Source: Symbiodinium natans
Taxonomy: Eukaryota > Sar > Dinophyceae > Suessiales > Symbiodiniaceae
DNA length: 64,000 nucleotides
NCBI GenBank assembly: GCA_905221605.1
Contig: CAJNDS010000657.1
Coordinates: forward strand, 858,606 to 922,605
Direction of reading: 5' to 3'
A model generated the notes under the pieces. The model searched no databases, had not been told where the DNA came from, and saw nothing but the letters and a program-made list of their open reading frames with translations. The translations under genes and the position numbers were made by a program. Numbering within the stretch: position 1 is the first letter of the stretch; the number at the start of each line of letters is the position of its first letter. Below are positions 54,446 to 64,000 of the stretch, piece by piece.

Positions 54446-54540
54446 TTAGGGTGTGAGGTTTAGGGTTTAAGGTTTAGGGTTTGGGTTTAGGGTTTAGGGT
54501 TTAGGGTTTAGCGTTTAGGGTTTAGGGTTTAGGGTGTGAG
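54446..54540 (+). repeat. Telomere-like TTTAGGG array
   Basis: About 12 units with variants (TTTAAGG, TTTGGG, TTTAGCG). It lies 115 bp from, and opposite in orientation to, the previous array. Confidence 0.92.
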
Positions 54541-57115
54541 GGTTTCTGGTTGAAGGTGTGCAGGGGGTTATAAAAGGGATCCAAAAAGGTTCAGATCCAA
54601 AAAAGGGTTCAGGCAGTCATCAAGTCCAGCTTACGGCTTACAGGGATCAGGGTTCCATCTCTTCGGGTTCTGACATGCGGTTGTGGCTGGGGCACGTAGG
54701 TGCCGTGGCCTGTGTAGTTGCCCGCGCTGTGCCAAAACTTAAGGGGGATTCCCGGGCGACTCACTGAAAAGATGCGCTGCCCACACAGACGTGCGTGCCC
54801 ACGACACGTGTGACGGTTCGTCTAGGCTGGAGGCAAACATTGTCTCTCAGAGCCGGCAAGTGAGCACAATACTTAGTAGACCTAGATGTGGAAGCAAGAT
54901 CCCTTCTTTGGGAGCTTATTTCGAACGGCATGGCAGCGGTAGGTGCATGATGGCGACTCAACAAAACCATTGAGAACCAGCTTCCTGAGCCAAGGTAAAT
55001 TCGAGGCAGGATGAGTAGTTTAGGTGCGGGCCATGTGCCTAGCAGTTTCTCTGCGTGGACGACGCTCGCAGACAAATATGAGGAAAGTAAGGCTCACTAT
55101 TCTTGTCTGGCTGCATGTAGCTCCAGCAACTTGTGGATTCTTCGCTACGCCCTGGCCAAGGCCCCGGATATGTGGCACTTGGCATGTCCGAGCGTGGTTC
55201 TTCCGGGTACCAAGCTCTTGAAAGAAGACCGCCGTGAACCTTCAACGATCGTCGTTTTGCATGTTGAAGTACGCCCCAGCACAGCCCTGCGCCGACTTAT
55301 AAGATCTTCGCAAGCTACTGTGAGCAGTGCCCCAGCAGCGCCCGACTCCACTAAAACTGAGTGTGATTCTGGATGCTTGTCACGTTTCTTTGCTGTCTCA
55401 TGCAGGCGGAAGTCTGGAAGAGACATGGAGGGCCACCCCGCCATGGGTTTCCTCTCAAGCTACTGCCAGAACTGTGTGTGCCTTCTCAGGGCATAGGGCA
55501 TGGCTCTGCACGCGTGTGCTTTTTGCCGCTTGTTGGAGGCTCATCTCGGGGCCCCTCGAGCTTCGCTTCGCTCCCATTTCCGTGATCTTGGCTTCTTTGA
55601 GAGTAGATTTGGTGGGTGGTTGTTGTGCTTTGGGCAGTTTCTTCCGCAAGTATGGGCTGCTTCTCCTGGACCTAGTGATGTTGAGGCACATGTTCCGTAT
55701 CGGCATGCGGTTTCAGTATCGTTGGCTTTCGGGCAGAGACAAGGTCTGCAAAGCGCTTTGCGCACCATGACCCCGTGGAACTCTGTCGGAGAACCCTTGC
55801 AGTGTAGTAGCTGCGGCTGCGTATTCGGACGGCTTGTCATGAGAGGCGCCTGCTTTGTACGATAGAGCATGTGTTTTGGAGCCGAACTTCTGACAGTTGA
55901 GGGAGCGGGTACTGCACCACATCAAAACCAGCCAAAACCGAGCCAGCATGCAGGAGCACCCTTAACATCTACATGAGATTTTCGTGTCAACACGTTTGCA
56001 ATGTCCAAGTTGTTTTCTGTAGAGCGGAGCCTGCCATGGGGCTTGCGATTTCCACAGCGTACGTCTTCAGATCTTATGTGACCCGATCAGGTTTGCACAA
56101 AACAACAGCGTAAATACCACCATCTTGACCCCCCCCTCCAAGCAAGCAGGAGGTAGCCCAAATCACGGCATGCAAATACCAGCATGCATCATGAACGCAG
56201 TTGCTTGTGTGCCTGCGCATATCTGTGCAGCATTTTGGGTTGTGCATGGAAAGGTAAAGATGGGGGTTGGCTGAATCGCCAAGCACCTTCGACGTAGACA
56301 CCCTTGGGGGGAGGCGGCTTGAACAGGCCCTCTGTGTAGGGCAGCAAAGTTGCCTGAGAGGGGCCCTTGAAACAGGATCCAGCGTATGTGAGAATCGGGA
56401 AACCATCACGCAGCAAAGTAGCTGGTTGGAGCTCAGATTGGCTTTCATGCCTGTGGGCCCAAACATGAATGCAGTCAACAAAGCATTTTGTGAATGGCAA
56501 GCCCAGCCGTGTGTGAGTGTGAGAGTCGACAGTTTCAACCCAAGAACCATGGCATTCTTGTAGGCCTAGTGTTGCAGCATGGCTACAGACACTGCTGGTG
56601 ATGGGATGGGTTGGCAGAGGATGAAGTGTGCAAGCCTATCTTCAGTCCCTGCCAAGCGCGTTGCGGAAAATCCTAAAGCCAGATGCCTCACGCCCGAAAA
56701 AGCAGGGGCGTATGAAACCCAAACGAGAGTCTGAAACCGTGAAACCGTGGCGACCCATGAGCTTCAACACATGCAAAACCTGTCTAAGCGAGCGACAAGC
56801 CAAGCGCTGGATCCTAAAAGGAGTGGGAGAAGCACCGGAGGCAGTGGCCCTGCACAGCCTAAAGCCCTGAAAGAAGTGGCAATTCCTAAGCCCAAGCGGA
56901 GCAGAACATCCTAAGCCTGCAACGATATCAGCTCGCTGCAGGGAGGGAGCCAATGTTCAAGGGGAGTCTGTCGCATGAGGCAAGAGATAGCTGCAAGAGA
57001 GATACTAGGGAAGCGCAGCCGCCAGCCATGTCGAGATGCAGATGGGCGCCTTACCTCTGTGGTCGAATGGGAGGTGGCCCGTTTTGGCAAAGTGACTGTC
57101 CATGGAAATGGACCA
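54541..57115. other. No gene recognised
   Basis: Overlapping frames of 100-160 codons occur (for example 55011-55496 and 56074-56550 minus) without family resemblance. A basic frame at 56628-56870 (rich in K and R) is not identifiable. Confidence 0.4.
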
Positions 57116-57178
57116 ACCCTAAACCCTAAAACCCTAAGCCCTAAACCCTAAACCCTAAACCCCAAACCCTAAACCCTA
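57116..57178 (-). repeat. Telomere-like CCCTAAA array
   Basis: About nine units with minor variants. Confidence 0.92.
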
Positions 57179-60100
57179 ACATACTACTGCAGTAGTCCCG
57201 AAGCGGGGCCTTCTGAGTTGGTCGTTCCGATTCCTTCAGCGACACGGCGGAGGCACCGGATGCAGCAGGGTTCAGTGTCTAGATGCGTTTAGGGTTTGAG
57301 AGCGACATGCATGCAGAGCATGCGATACCCGTCCTCCCTCCTCTCGTTTCAAGCAAGCACAAAACAAGGCACGACTTTTACAACTACGTACACCCGCCAT
57401 AACGTCGTTCTGCGTGATCTTCTTCTAACTTGAACAAGACGTTTGCCACATAGCGTGCCCGTCACGACGCCTTCACAGCTGGTCGCCATCAACGAGAACC
57501 CATTATTCGAGATGCTGTTGGGAAGAAATCGCGCAATACGTGGTGGAACGATGCCTATTTTAGTAGGTTACGTGGCGAGGCAGGTGTTCAGGAGCTTCGA
57601 GCTCACGCCGTTGGCGGAACTCAAGAGGCTCCCGGACGACCGAGGTCACGCACCGAAAAGCCACGACCAGGACCCCCAGAATAATTGGAGAGTCGAGACA
57701 ACGGCATGAAGACCAGCGACGCCCGAAAACAAAAACTAACAAACCCGGCAACATCCTCGGCTCCGTTCCCCGAATTGAAACAAACTGACTTCCAGAACTG
57801 CGAGTCCTGTTTCAGAGTAACGGCTCATGATTCCGATTGTTTGGTGCAGGGGGCCACTCAACCTTCTCTATCGGCACTGGATCGCACCAAACGCCACGAG
57901 CAAAGGGGATCAACTCGTGGTCGACATACGACACAATTTGCCGGGCAGGGATCACTAGCCATCAGTTGCCATGCGTTGACGACAGCCAGCAGCAGATGTC
58001 TGTTGGTCTCTCGCCTGAGAATATAGAACGTTGTCATGGACGGTGCTTTCTCTAGACCCGAAACTGCACCCATCCCGGCGCCTTAAACACAAGGTTCAAT
58101 CAAGAACTCGTACCCCTAGGGATGCACCCAAAGGACCCAAAGGGTGAATCTACTCCTGGTATGGTTCTGATTTTTCTAGGAGATCCTGGGGAGTCCAAGG
58201 CAGGGAGCCCATGTAAAGTCGTGCCTGTTCGACAGACACGGAAGAACACGCTCAGTCAAGCAGAATCTTGGATAAGAACGCAAGCGGGTCGTCCTTCAGC
58301 CTTATTAATGGTGCGACAAGAAGGCGCTCAGCAAGCAAAGCTTTATATCAGTGCACACGCGGTTTACTTAGCTAGCGACACAAGCAGGAGAAATCAGAAC
58401 GTGGAATCGTAGCACTAGGGACGGATCTTTTTGACAAAAACGAGAATTCTCTGGGTTAAGCAGAACCCAATAGATGACAGCAGAGGCGAGTCATCCAAAC
58501 TGAATGACACATGCAGCAGGACACGCTCAGTCAAGCAGAGCCGTAGATTCTAGTACGAATGAGCCTCCAAGTCAATTGTGGGCACTCAGTCAAGTCAAGC
58601 AAAGCCATAATTTATAACACTAATCCTGTTGTTCTCTCGTTTACATCGTTCACACATTAGTTTACTGACCAAGCGAGCACAGGGATGCAATAATAGATTC
58701 ATGTGGCCTGTCCATCTGTTCCCGAAGGCAGTAAATCCACCAGTAAAAGCCACATTCACCCTTAGGACTCAAGAAAACCCCACTAATTTCCTAATTTTGG
58801 AGGATTCGTTCTTGTTTAGTTCTTTCTAGTGGTTTTATCCGTGAGTGACAGAAAGGCCCATGTAAACACCCTAATTATACTACAGGAAGACCGTAACAAC
58901 TGCACCAAGAATTAATAAATTTCCTGTCACGCGTTCGTTCGTTCTTTATTAATGTGCTCACCAGTGAAGATAATAAATATAAAGTGAGCACGGAATACAG
59001 ATTATACTCGAATCGCCACTTTTCACAGACACAAAAGAACGCGCGCTGTCAAGCAGAACCTTAGATCATAGCATAAGCGAATCAGCCATAATCATGCTCA
59101 GTCAGCAGAAGCATACACAGCCGTACAAACGCGTGAGCGTACCATCGACGTACGATGGCTAAACGGGGACTGTGGTGCCATCTCGAGTGGTATCCTGTTT
59201 CAGAAGGACGAGGACGTACAACAAGGGGGATGCAAGAGGGGCGTGATGCGTGGGGGATCGAGCACGGGTTAATTAATTTTTACGCGGACTAAGCAGTGGG
59301 CTCCAGATGAGGGGATAAGGTATGGAGGATGGGCCGTGCCGGCCAGGCCAGGCGCGTTCGTACTGTGGTGTCGCCTGATAATGCGCGTGCAGCGTCACTG
59401 GGCAACGTGGCTTTGCAAATGCGGCATCCCCGTTGTTGCGGCTTCGCTGAATGCGGCTTCACTATTCAGCGCAAGGCACCTGTAGCGCGGCGCAAGTCAT
59501 GTGGCTTCGACATGCGGCGTCACCTGACCAAGAATTCAGGCGGGTTGGTCCCTCCCTTTGCCTTCCAGAATCGCTTGCTTGCGAGCTGGAATGTGAGATC
59601 ATGTCCCGAGATCTGTCGAGGGTTGAGCCCTTGCTCCCAAAGAGCAGCAATCAAAATGGAGTGGGAAAGCTTTAGCCCTGGAGGTGAGAAGGTCGGCGAC
59701 CGAGTGGACAATCCTGCCTGACCTGCTAAAATGACGATGTGGCAAGCGGCCGGCGGGCTTTGTGAGGGTCTGTTCGGATTGGGGATTCAGGAGATGGCCA
59801 AGAGCCATCTGCGTTCGAGCACCTGGAAGCACACCTCCATGCTGCTCAACAGGACTTGCGCGTGGCATGTTGTGTCTGAGCTCAATCGGACGAGCTCCGG
59901 GTTTGCTATGGTGTTTCGTAAGGGACCCCTAAAATCAGGGCCCCCGTAAAAAAGATTGTGGGGGGGGAAGGGGCTAAATGATTGCGGATTGCCGCAATCA
60001 TTTCGACCCTCCAGGAAATGATTGCAGAAGGGGTTGGGGGGTCCATATCCTTGGGTCTGAGAGACATCATGAGCCATGGTTAAACGCATGAAGCTATGTG

Positions 60101-60655
60101 ACAGAATCTTGCTTTCAACAGGGTTTAGGGTTTAGGGTCTCCATGCAGGGGGGTCGAGGGGATTGGGGGCTGGCAATCATAACTGTGTCACTGCGGGTAG
60201 TCGAGGACCTCGCGCCCTGAACCCTCGCGTCAACACGGAGCCATGTGGAAATGATTCCAGACCCGTTCCCATTGAAGAGGGGGGGGCTGCCCCCCTAAAC
60301 AGGTCGCTCGCCCGCCTCCCACAGCATGGGGGTCGGTAGCTTGCGATGGCCCCTGCCCTCACCCCTGAACTGTTTGGGAGAAACCCCGAACCCCCCTACC
60401 ATTGCTTTGACTCTGGGACCCAACCCCAACGTCATGAAACTGAATAAGTCTTTAGAAGTGGACTCTTGCCTTGAGTTTAGGCCTAACCCCTAAAAGGAAT
60501 AGGTTTGGGTGGCTTTGCCACCTCGGACGGCGTGGGGTGGGAGAAAAGTGTTAGATGGCCCTCCACAATCGGGCCAAAGCTGCTCTTCGCACCTCACGAA
60601 GCTTTCGAGCTTGTTCCGAAACCTAACCTTCACAGCACCTACGCCCTATCACAGC
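57179..60655. other. No gene recognised; dispersed CAGTCAAGCAGA words
   Basis: Between about 58230 and 59110 a motif GCTCAGTCAAGCAGAA, or a variant, recurs five or six times. Longer matches link 58233-58290 and 59027-59085, so these are relics of a repeat. Composition is AT-richer at 58.4-59.1 kb. Frames at 57443-57709, 59329-59721 and 59731-59949 have no recognised family. A short TTTAGGG pair lies at 60121. Confidence 0.45.
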
Positions 60656-60715
60656 AAACCCTAAACCCTAAACGCTAAGCCCTAAACCCTGAACCCTAAA
60701 CCTAAACCCTAAACC
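60656..60715 (-). repeat. Telomere-like CCCTAAA array
   Basis: About eight units with variants (CGCTAAG, CCCTGAA). Confidence 0.88.
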
Positions 60716-61045
60716 TCTCCTACTGTCTATATTTAAATGTTAAACCCCTTCGTGGGCAAGGCACAAGTCCTTCGTGGGCAAAGGCACAAAACCAGTGAAA
60801 AGCTGAACCCTGGCGCTACCAGACCTGGGAATTTCATTTCGATTAGGCTTTCCCAGAACTCTTATGAAAATTATCAAATCGTCAAATATCACGAAAATCA
60901 TCCTCCATTTCAACCTTCCTTGACTATATTTGGATTGATATCTAGTTTTTGATGTCAAGATCCCCAATGTAGGTCTTAATTTATTCTATAGGTTCACGGT
61001 GCAGTGTCTGAAGGCTCCCGAATTCCTGCCAATGTTCCCGGCTTC

Positions 61046-61184
61046 GGTTTAGGGTTTAGGGTTTAGGGTTTAGGGTTTAGGGTTTAGGGTTTAGGGTTTA
61101 GGGTTTAGGGTTTAGGGTTTAGGGTTTAGGGTTTAGGATTTAGGGTTTAGGGTTTAGGGTTTAGGGTTTAGGGTTTTAGGGTTC
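61046..61184 (+). repeat. Telomere-like TTTAGGG array, ~20 units
   Basis: A nearly perfect run with one TTTAGGA unit. It is among the cleanest arrays in the window. Confidence 0.97.
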
Positions 61185-61392
61185 AGTATCTCTAGTCCAA
61201 GCATTCACTAGTTGAGCAGCTTTCATGGCCACAGGGGAATACCCACCCGCCCATTGGGTCCCACACCATTAGGAGAAATATCCAACCTCCTTCTTCCCTA
61301 TACGTTTTCGCTGGCAGTCATTGCAGATTGCCTAGATATAAAACTCGAAAAATCATGTCGCCGAGTTCGCGCTCCCCGAAACACTTCATCCC

Positions 61393-61850
61393 GGAGACAT
61401 AAGACTTAAAAAAAACTATGAAAACCCTAAACCCTAGACATAACACTCGAGAAAAAACTGTGAAAATCCTAAACCCTAGATATAAAACTCGAAAAATCTT
61501 CCAAAAATCTTCATCTCGGAGACATAAGACTTAAAAACAAACTGTGAAAGTCCTAAACCCTAGACACAACACTCGAGAAAAAACTGTGAAAATCTTAAAC
61601 CCTAGACAGAAAACTCGACAAATCATGTCAACGAGTTCGCACTCCCATATTTGAGCCTCGATGCGTGGAACATAAAGCTCGAAAAACTTCATCCCGGAGA
61701 TATAAGACTTTAAAAAAGTTGTGAAAATCCTAAACCCTAGACATGAATTCGAAAAAAGGGGGAGAATCCTAAACCCTAGACATAACACTCGAGAAATAAC
61801 TGTGAAAACTCTAAACCCTAGACATAAAACTCAAAAAATCATGTCACCAG
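61393..61850 (+). repeat. ~100-bp tandem repeat, forward block
   Basis: Units contain CCTAAACCCTAGACATAA, CACTCGAGAAAAAACTGTG, ATAAAACTCGAAAAATC and ATCATGTCACCGAGTTCGCA in variable order; about five units. Each unit embeds one CCCTAAA-like word. Confidence 0.85.
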
Positions 61851-62384
61851 AGGGATTAGACACAAGTTTCCTTCCTAACCCATTTTAATTTGATTCTAGG
61901 AGTAGCCTGAAGATTTTCAATTGGTGCTTTTGGGCGCAGAGGTCGCTTGCACCGTTACGTACTATTCATATAGCTATCGATAGAAATCTTGGTTTCGTGG
62001 AGAATTTTTTTCTTGTACCCCTTAATTGGGGGCGGTGGCGGGCTTTCTGGCACGATGAGATATCCTAGAGAGCTCGAAATTTGTCATATTTGTTTTCATT
62101 TGACCCCCCACATCTCATATATTCGGTAATTTATTCTTTAGGAATCTTTATGGGATTCTAATTGGTCTTCTTGGGTGCAGATGGCGAAGATATGGTTAGG
62201 ATGAATTCAAGGATCAAATCCCATTCAATAAGTCAATATATTGCCGATGAAATAGGAAAATCAGTGCAAGCGATTTACGCGCCCAAAAAATTCCAATTAA
62301 AAATCTTCAGAGGGTAGGGTTTAGGATCTCAGAGTCCTTTTTAAGTCTTATGTCTTCAGGTAGAAATTCAAGGGAGGGTTGGAG

Positions 62385-63015
62385 AAGAATCGTATTCATG
62401 GTTTCGGCAAGTCGGGCTAGGGTTCAGGATTTTCACGGTTTTTTTTCCGATGTTAGGTCTAGGGTTTAGGATTTTCCAAATTTTTTTCGGCAAGTCGGGC
62501 TAGAGTTCAGGATTTTCATAGTGTTTTTTTCTTTTTCCGAGTTGTAGGCCTAGGATTTAGGATTTTCAAAATTGTTTTCTCGGCAAGTCGGGCTAGGGTT
62601 CAGGATTTTCTCAGCTCTTTTTCCGAGTGAGAAGCCTAGGGTTTAGAATTTTCTTTATTTTTCAATTTTTGTCTCGGTTCGTCGGGCTAGGGTTCAATAT
62701 TTTCGTAATTTTTTTCCGAGTCTTAGGCTTAGCGTTTATGATTTTCCCAATTTTTGTCTCGGTAAGTCGGGCTAGGGTTCAGTATTTTCGCAGCTTTTTT
62801 CCGAGTCTTAGGCCTAGCGTTTAGGATTTTCGTAATATTTTTTTTCAGCAAGTCGGGCTAGGGTTCAGTATTTTCACAATTTTTTTCGAGTCTTAGGCCT
62901 AGCGTTTAGGATTTTCTCAATTTTTTTCTCTGCAAGTCGGGCTAGGGTTCAGGATTTTCACAGTTTTTGTTCTGAGTTTTAGGATTTTTCATATTTTTTT
63001 CGATAAGTCGGGCTA
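62385..63015 (-). repeat. Same ~100-bp repeat family, inverted block
   Basis: About eight units of GTCGGGCTAGGGTTCAGGAT, TTTCACAGTTTTTTTCCGAG and CTTAGGCCTAGGGTTTAGG. The unit is the reverse complement of the family at 61393-61850, with its own sub-variants (AAGTCGGGCTAGGG). Confidence 0.8.
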
Positions 63016-63029
63016 GGATTCAGGATTTT

Positions 63030-63345
63030 CATAAGCCTAAACCCTAGATATAACACTCGAGACAGAATTGTGAAAATCTTAAATCCTAGACATAAAACTC
63101 GACAAATCATGTCACCGAGTTCGCACTCCTATATTTGAGTCTCGATGTGTGGGACATAAAACTCGAAAAATCTCATCCCGGAGACATAAGAATTAAAAAA
63201 ACTATGAAAATCCTAAACCCTAGACATGAATTCAAAAAAAAATTGTGAGAATCCTAAACCCTAGACATAGCACTCGAGAAAAAACTATGAAAACCCTAAA
63301 CCCTAGACATAAAACTCAAAAAATCATGTCACCGAGTTCGCACTC
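63030..63345 (+). repeat. Same ~100-bp repeat family, second forward block
   Basis: Returns to the 61393-type orientation with CCTAAACCCTAGACATAA and ATCATGTCACCGAGTTCGCA units. Forward, inverted and forward blocks thus alternate over 2 kb. Confidence 0.82.
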
Positions 63346-63442
63346 CCATTTTTGAGCCTCGATATATGCCTCATAAAATCGGATAAAAATTGTTCTAGAA
63401 ATATTTTTTCAGAAAAAAACATTTAGAACAAAGGTTTAGAGT

Positions 63443-63486
63443 ACCCTAAACCCTAAATCCTAAACCCTAAACCCTAAACCCTAAAC
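63443..63486 (-). repeat. Telomere-like CCCTAAA array
   Basis: Six units, one with CCCTAAATC. Confidence 0.92.
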
Positions 63487-63516
63487 CACTCTTTCATATA
63501 TAATATAAATGTTAAT

Positions 63517-64000
63517 GGCTTTGCGGGCAAGGTCCGAAAATTAGTGGGCAAGGTCCGAAAATTAGCGGGCAAGGTCCGAAAATTAGCGGGCAAGGTCCGA
63601 AAATTAGCGGGCAAGGTCCATTGGCTGCCCCACGACCTTGCCCACTAATTTTCGGACCTTGCCCGCTGACCCACGACCTTGCCCACTGATTTTCGGACCT
63701 TGCCCACTAATTTTCGGACCTTGCCCGCTAATTTTCGGACCTTGCCCGCTAATTTTCGGACCCGGGAAAGGCCCAAAAAAATTGCGGGCAAGGTCCGAAA
63801 ATTAGTGGGCAAGGTCCGAAAATTAGCGGGCAAGGTCCGAAAATTAGCGGGCAAGGTCCGAAAATTAGCGGGCAAGGTCCGAAAATTAGCGGGCAAGGTC
63901 CGAAAATTAGCGGGCAAGGTCCGAAAATTAGCGGGCAAGGTCCGAAAATTAGCGGGCAAGGTCCGAAATTTAGCGGGCAAGGTCCGAAAATCAGTGGGCA
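63517..64000. repeat. 21-bp satellite with orientation switches, reaching the window end
   Basis: The unit is GCGGGCAAGGTCCGAAAATTA. It runs forward at about 63520-63620, inverted at about 63630-63765, and forward again from about 63783 to the end. Between blocks lie short linkers (CATTGGCTGCCCCACGACC; CCCGGGAAAGGCCC). Because 21 is a multiple of 3 it opens a long minus-strand frame with a 7-residue repeat (PANFRTL), which I regard as incidental. Confidence 0.95.

Noticed and set aside
63645-63980. Apparent 111-residue protein with repeated PANFRTL
   Set aside because: It is a by-product of a 21-bp satellite whose length is a multiple of three; there is no start context or flanking gene.

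Overview
The window looks like nuclear DNA of a dinoflagellate, most likely Symbiodiniaceae. The evidence is tandem arrays of nearly identical nucleus-encoded plastid genes with bipartite (signal plus transit) leaders, GC-AG introns, a spliced-leader-like relict in front of array genes, TTTAGGG-type telomere-like tracts scattered internally, and a decayed LINE of the type common in these genomes. Most of the 64 kb is repeat-derived or unrecognisable; only about a dozen genes are clear and all of them read on the + strand.

Layout. 0-5.4 kb: stacked repeats, namely a duplicated 130-bp block, a cluster of perfect hairpins, a TTCCTATT minisatellite, and a G-rich tandem repeat with an inverted relative. 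5.4-14.3 kb: no gene recognised. 14.35-17.33 kb: two tandem psbO genes (oxygen-evolving enhancer 1), each with three exons. 18.0-34.9 kb: a tandem array of an intronless gene for a small single-span thylakoid protein whose family I cannot name. It has nine intact copies, and one further unit appears split, with its 5' flank at 19.3 kb and its 3' half at 28.8 kb, by about 9.4 kb of other DNA. That intervening DNA holds a 541-bp foldback transposon with an 8-bp target duplication, and the matching empty site lies in a neighbouring duplicate. 36.0-38.0 kb: LINE fragments in opposite orientations. 38.4-43.2 kb: a nearly full-length but frame-shifted LINE. 44.5-53.45 kb: scattered short exons of one candidate gene for a coiled-coil plus EF-hand protein, with telomere-like arrays inside its introns. 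About 54 kb: a U6 snRNA-like sequence. 54-64 kb: telomere-like tracts, inverted ~100-bp repeats and a 21-bp satellite that changes direction.

How the genes relate. psbO and the small thylakoid protein are both plastid products carried in same-strand tandem arrays, as expected for highly expressed dinoflagellate genes that rely on copy number and trans-splicing. PsbO acts on the lumenal side of photosystem II. The small protein probably sits in the thylakoid membrane. The EF-hand gene, the U6-like sequence and the repeats have no evident functional link to them. Identifications come from reading the sequence only; no database search was run.
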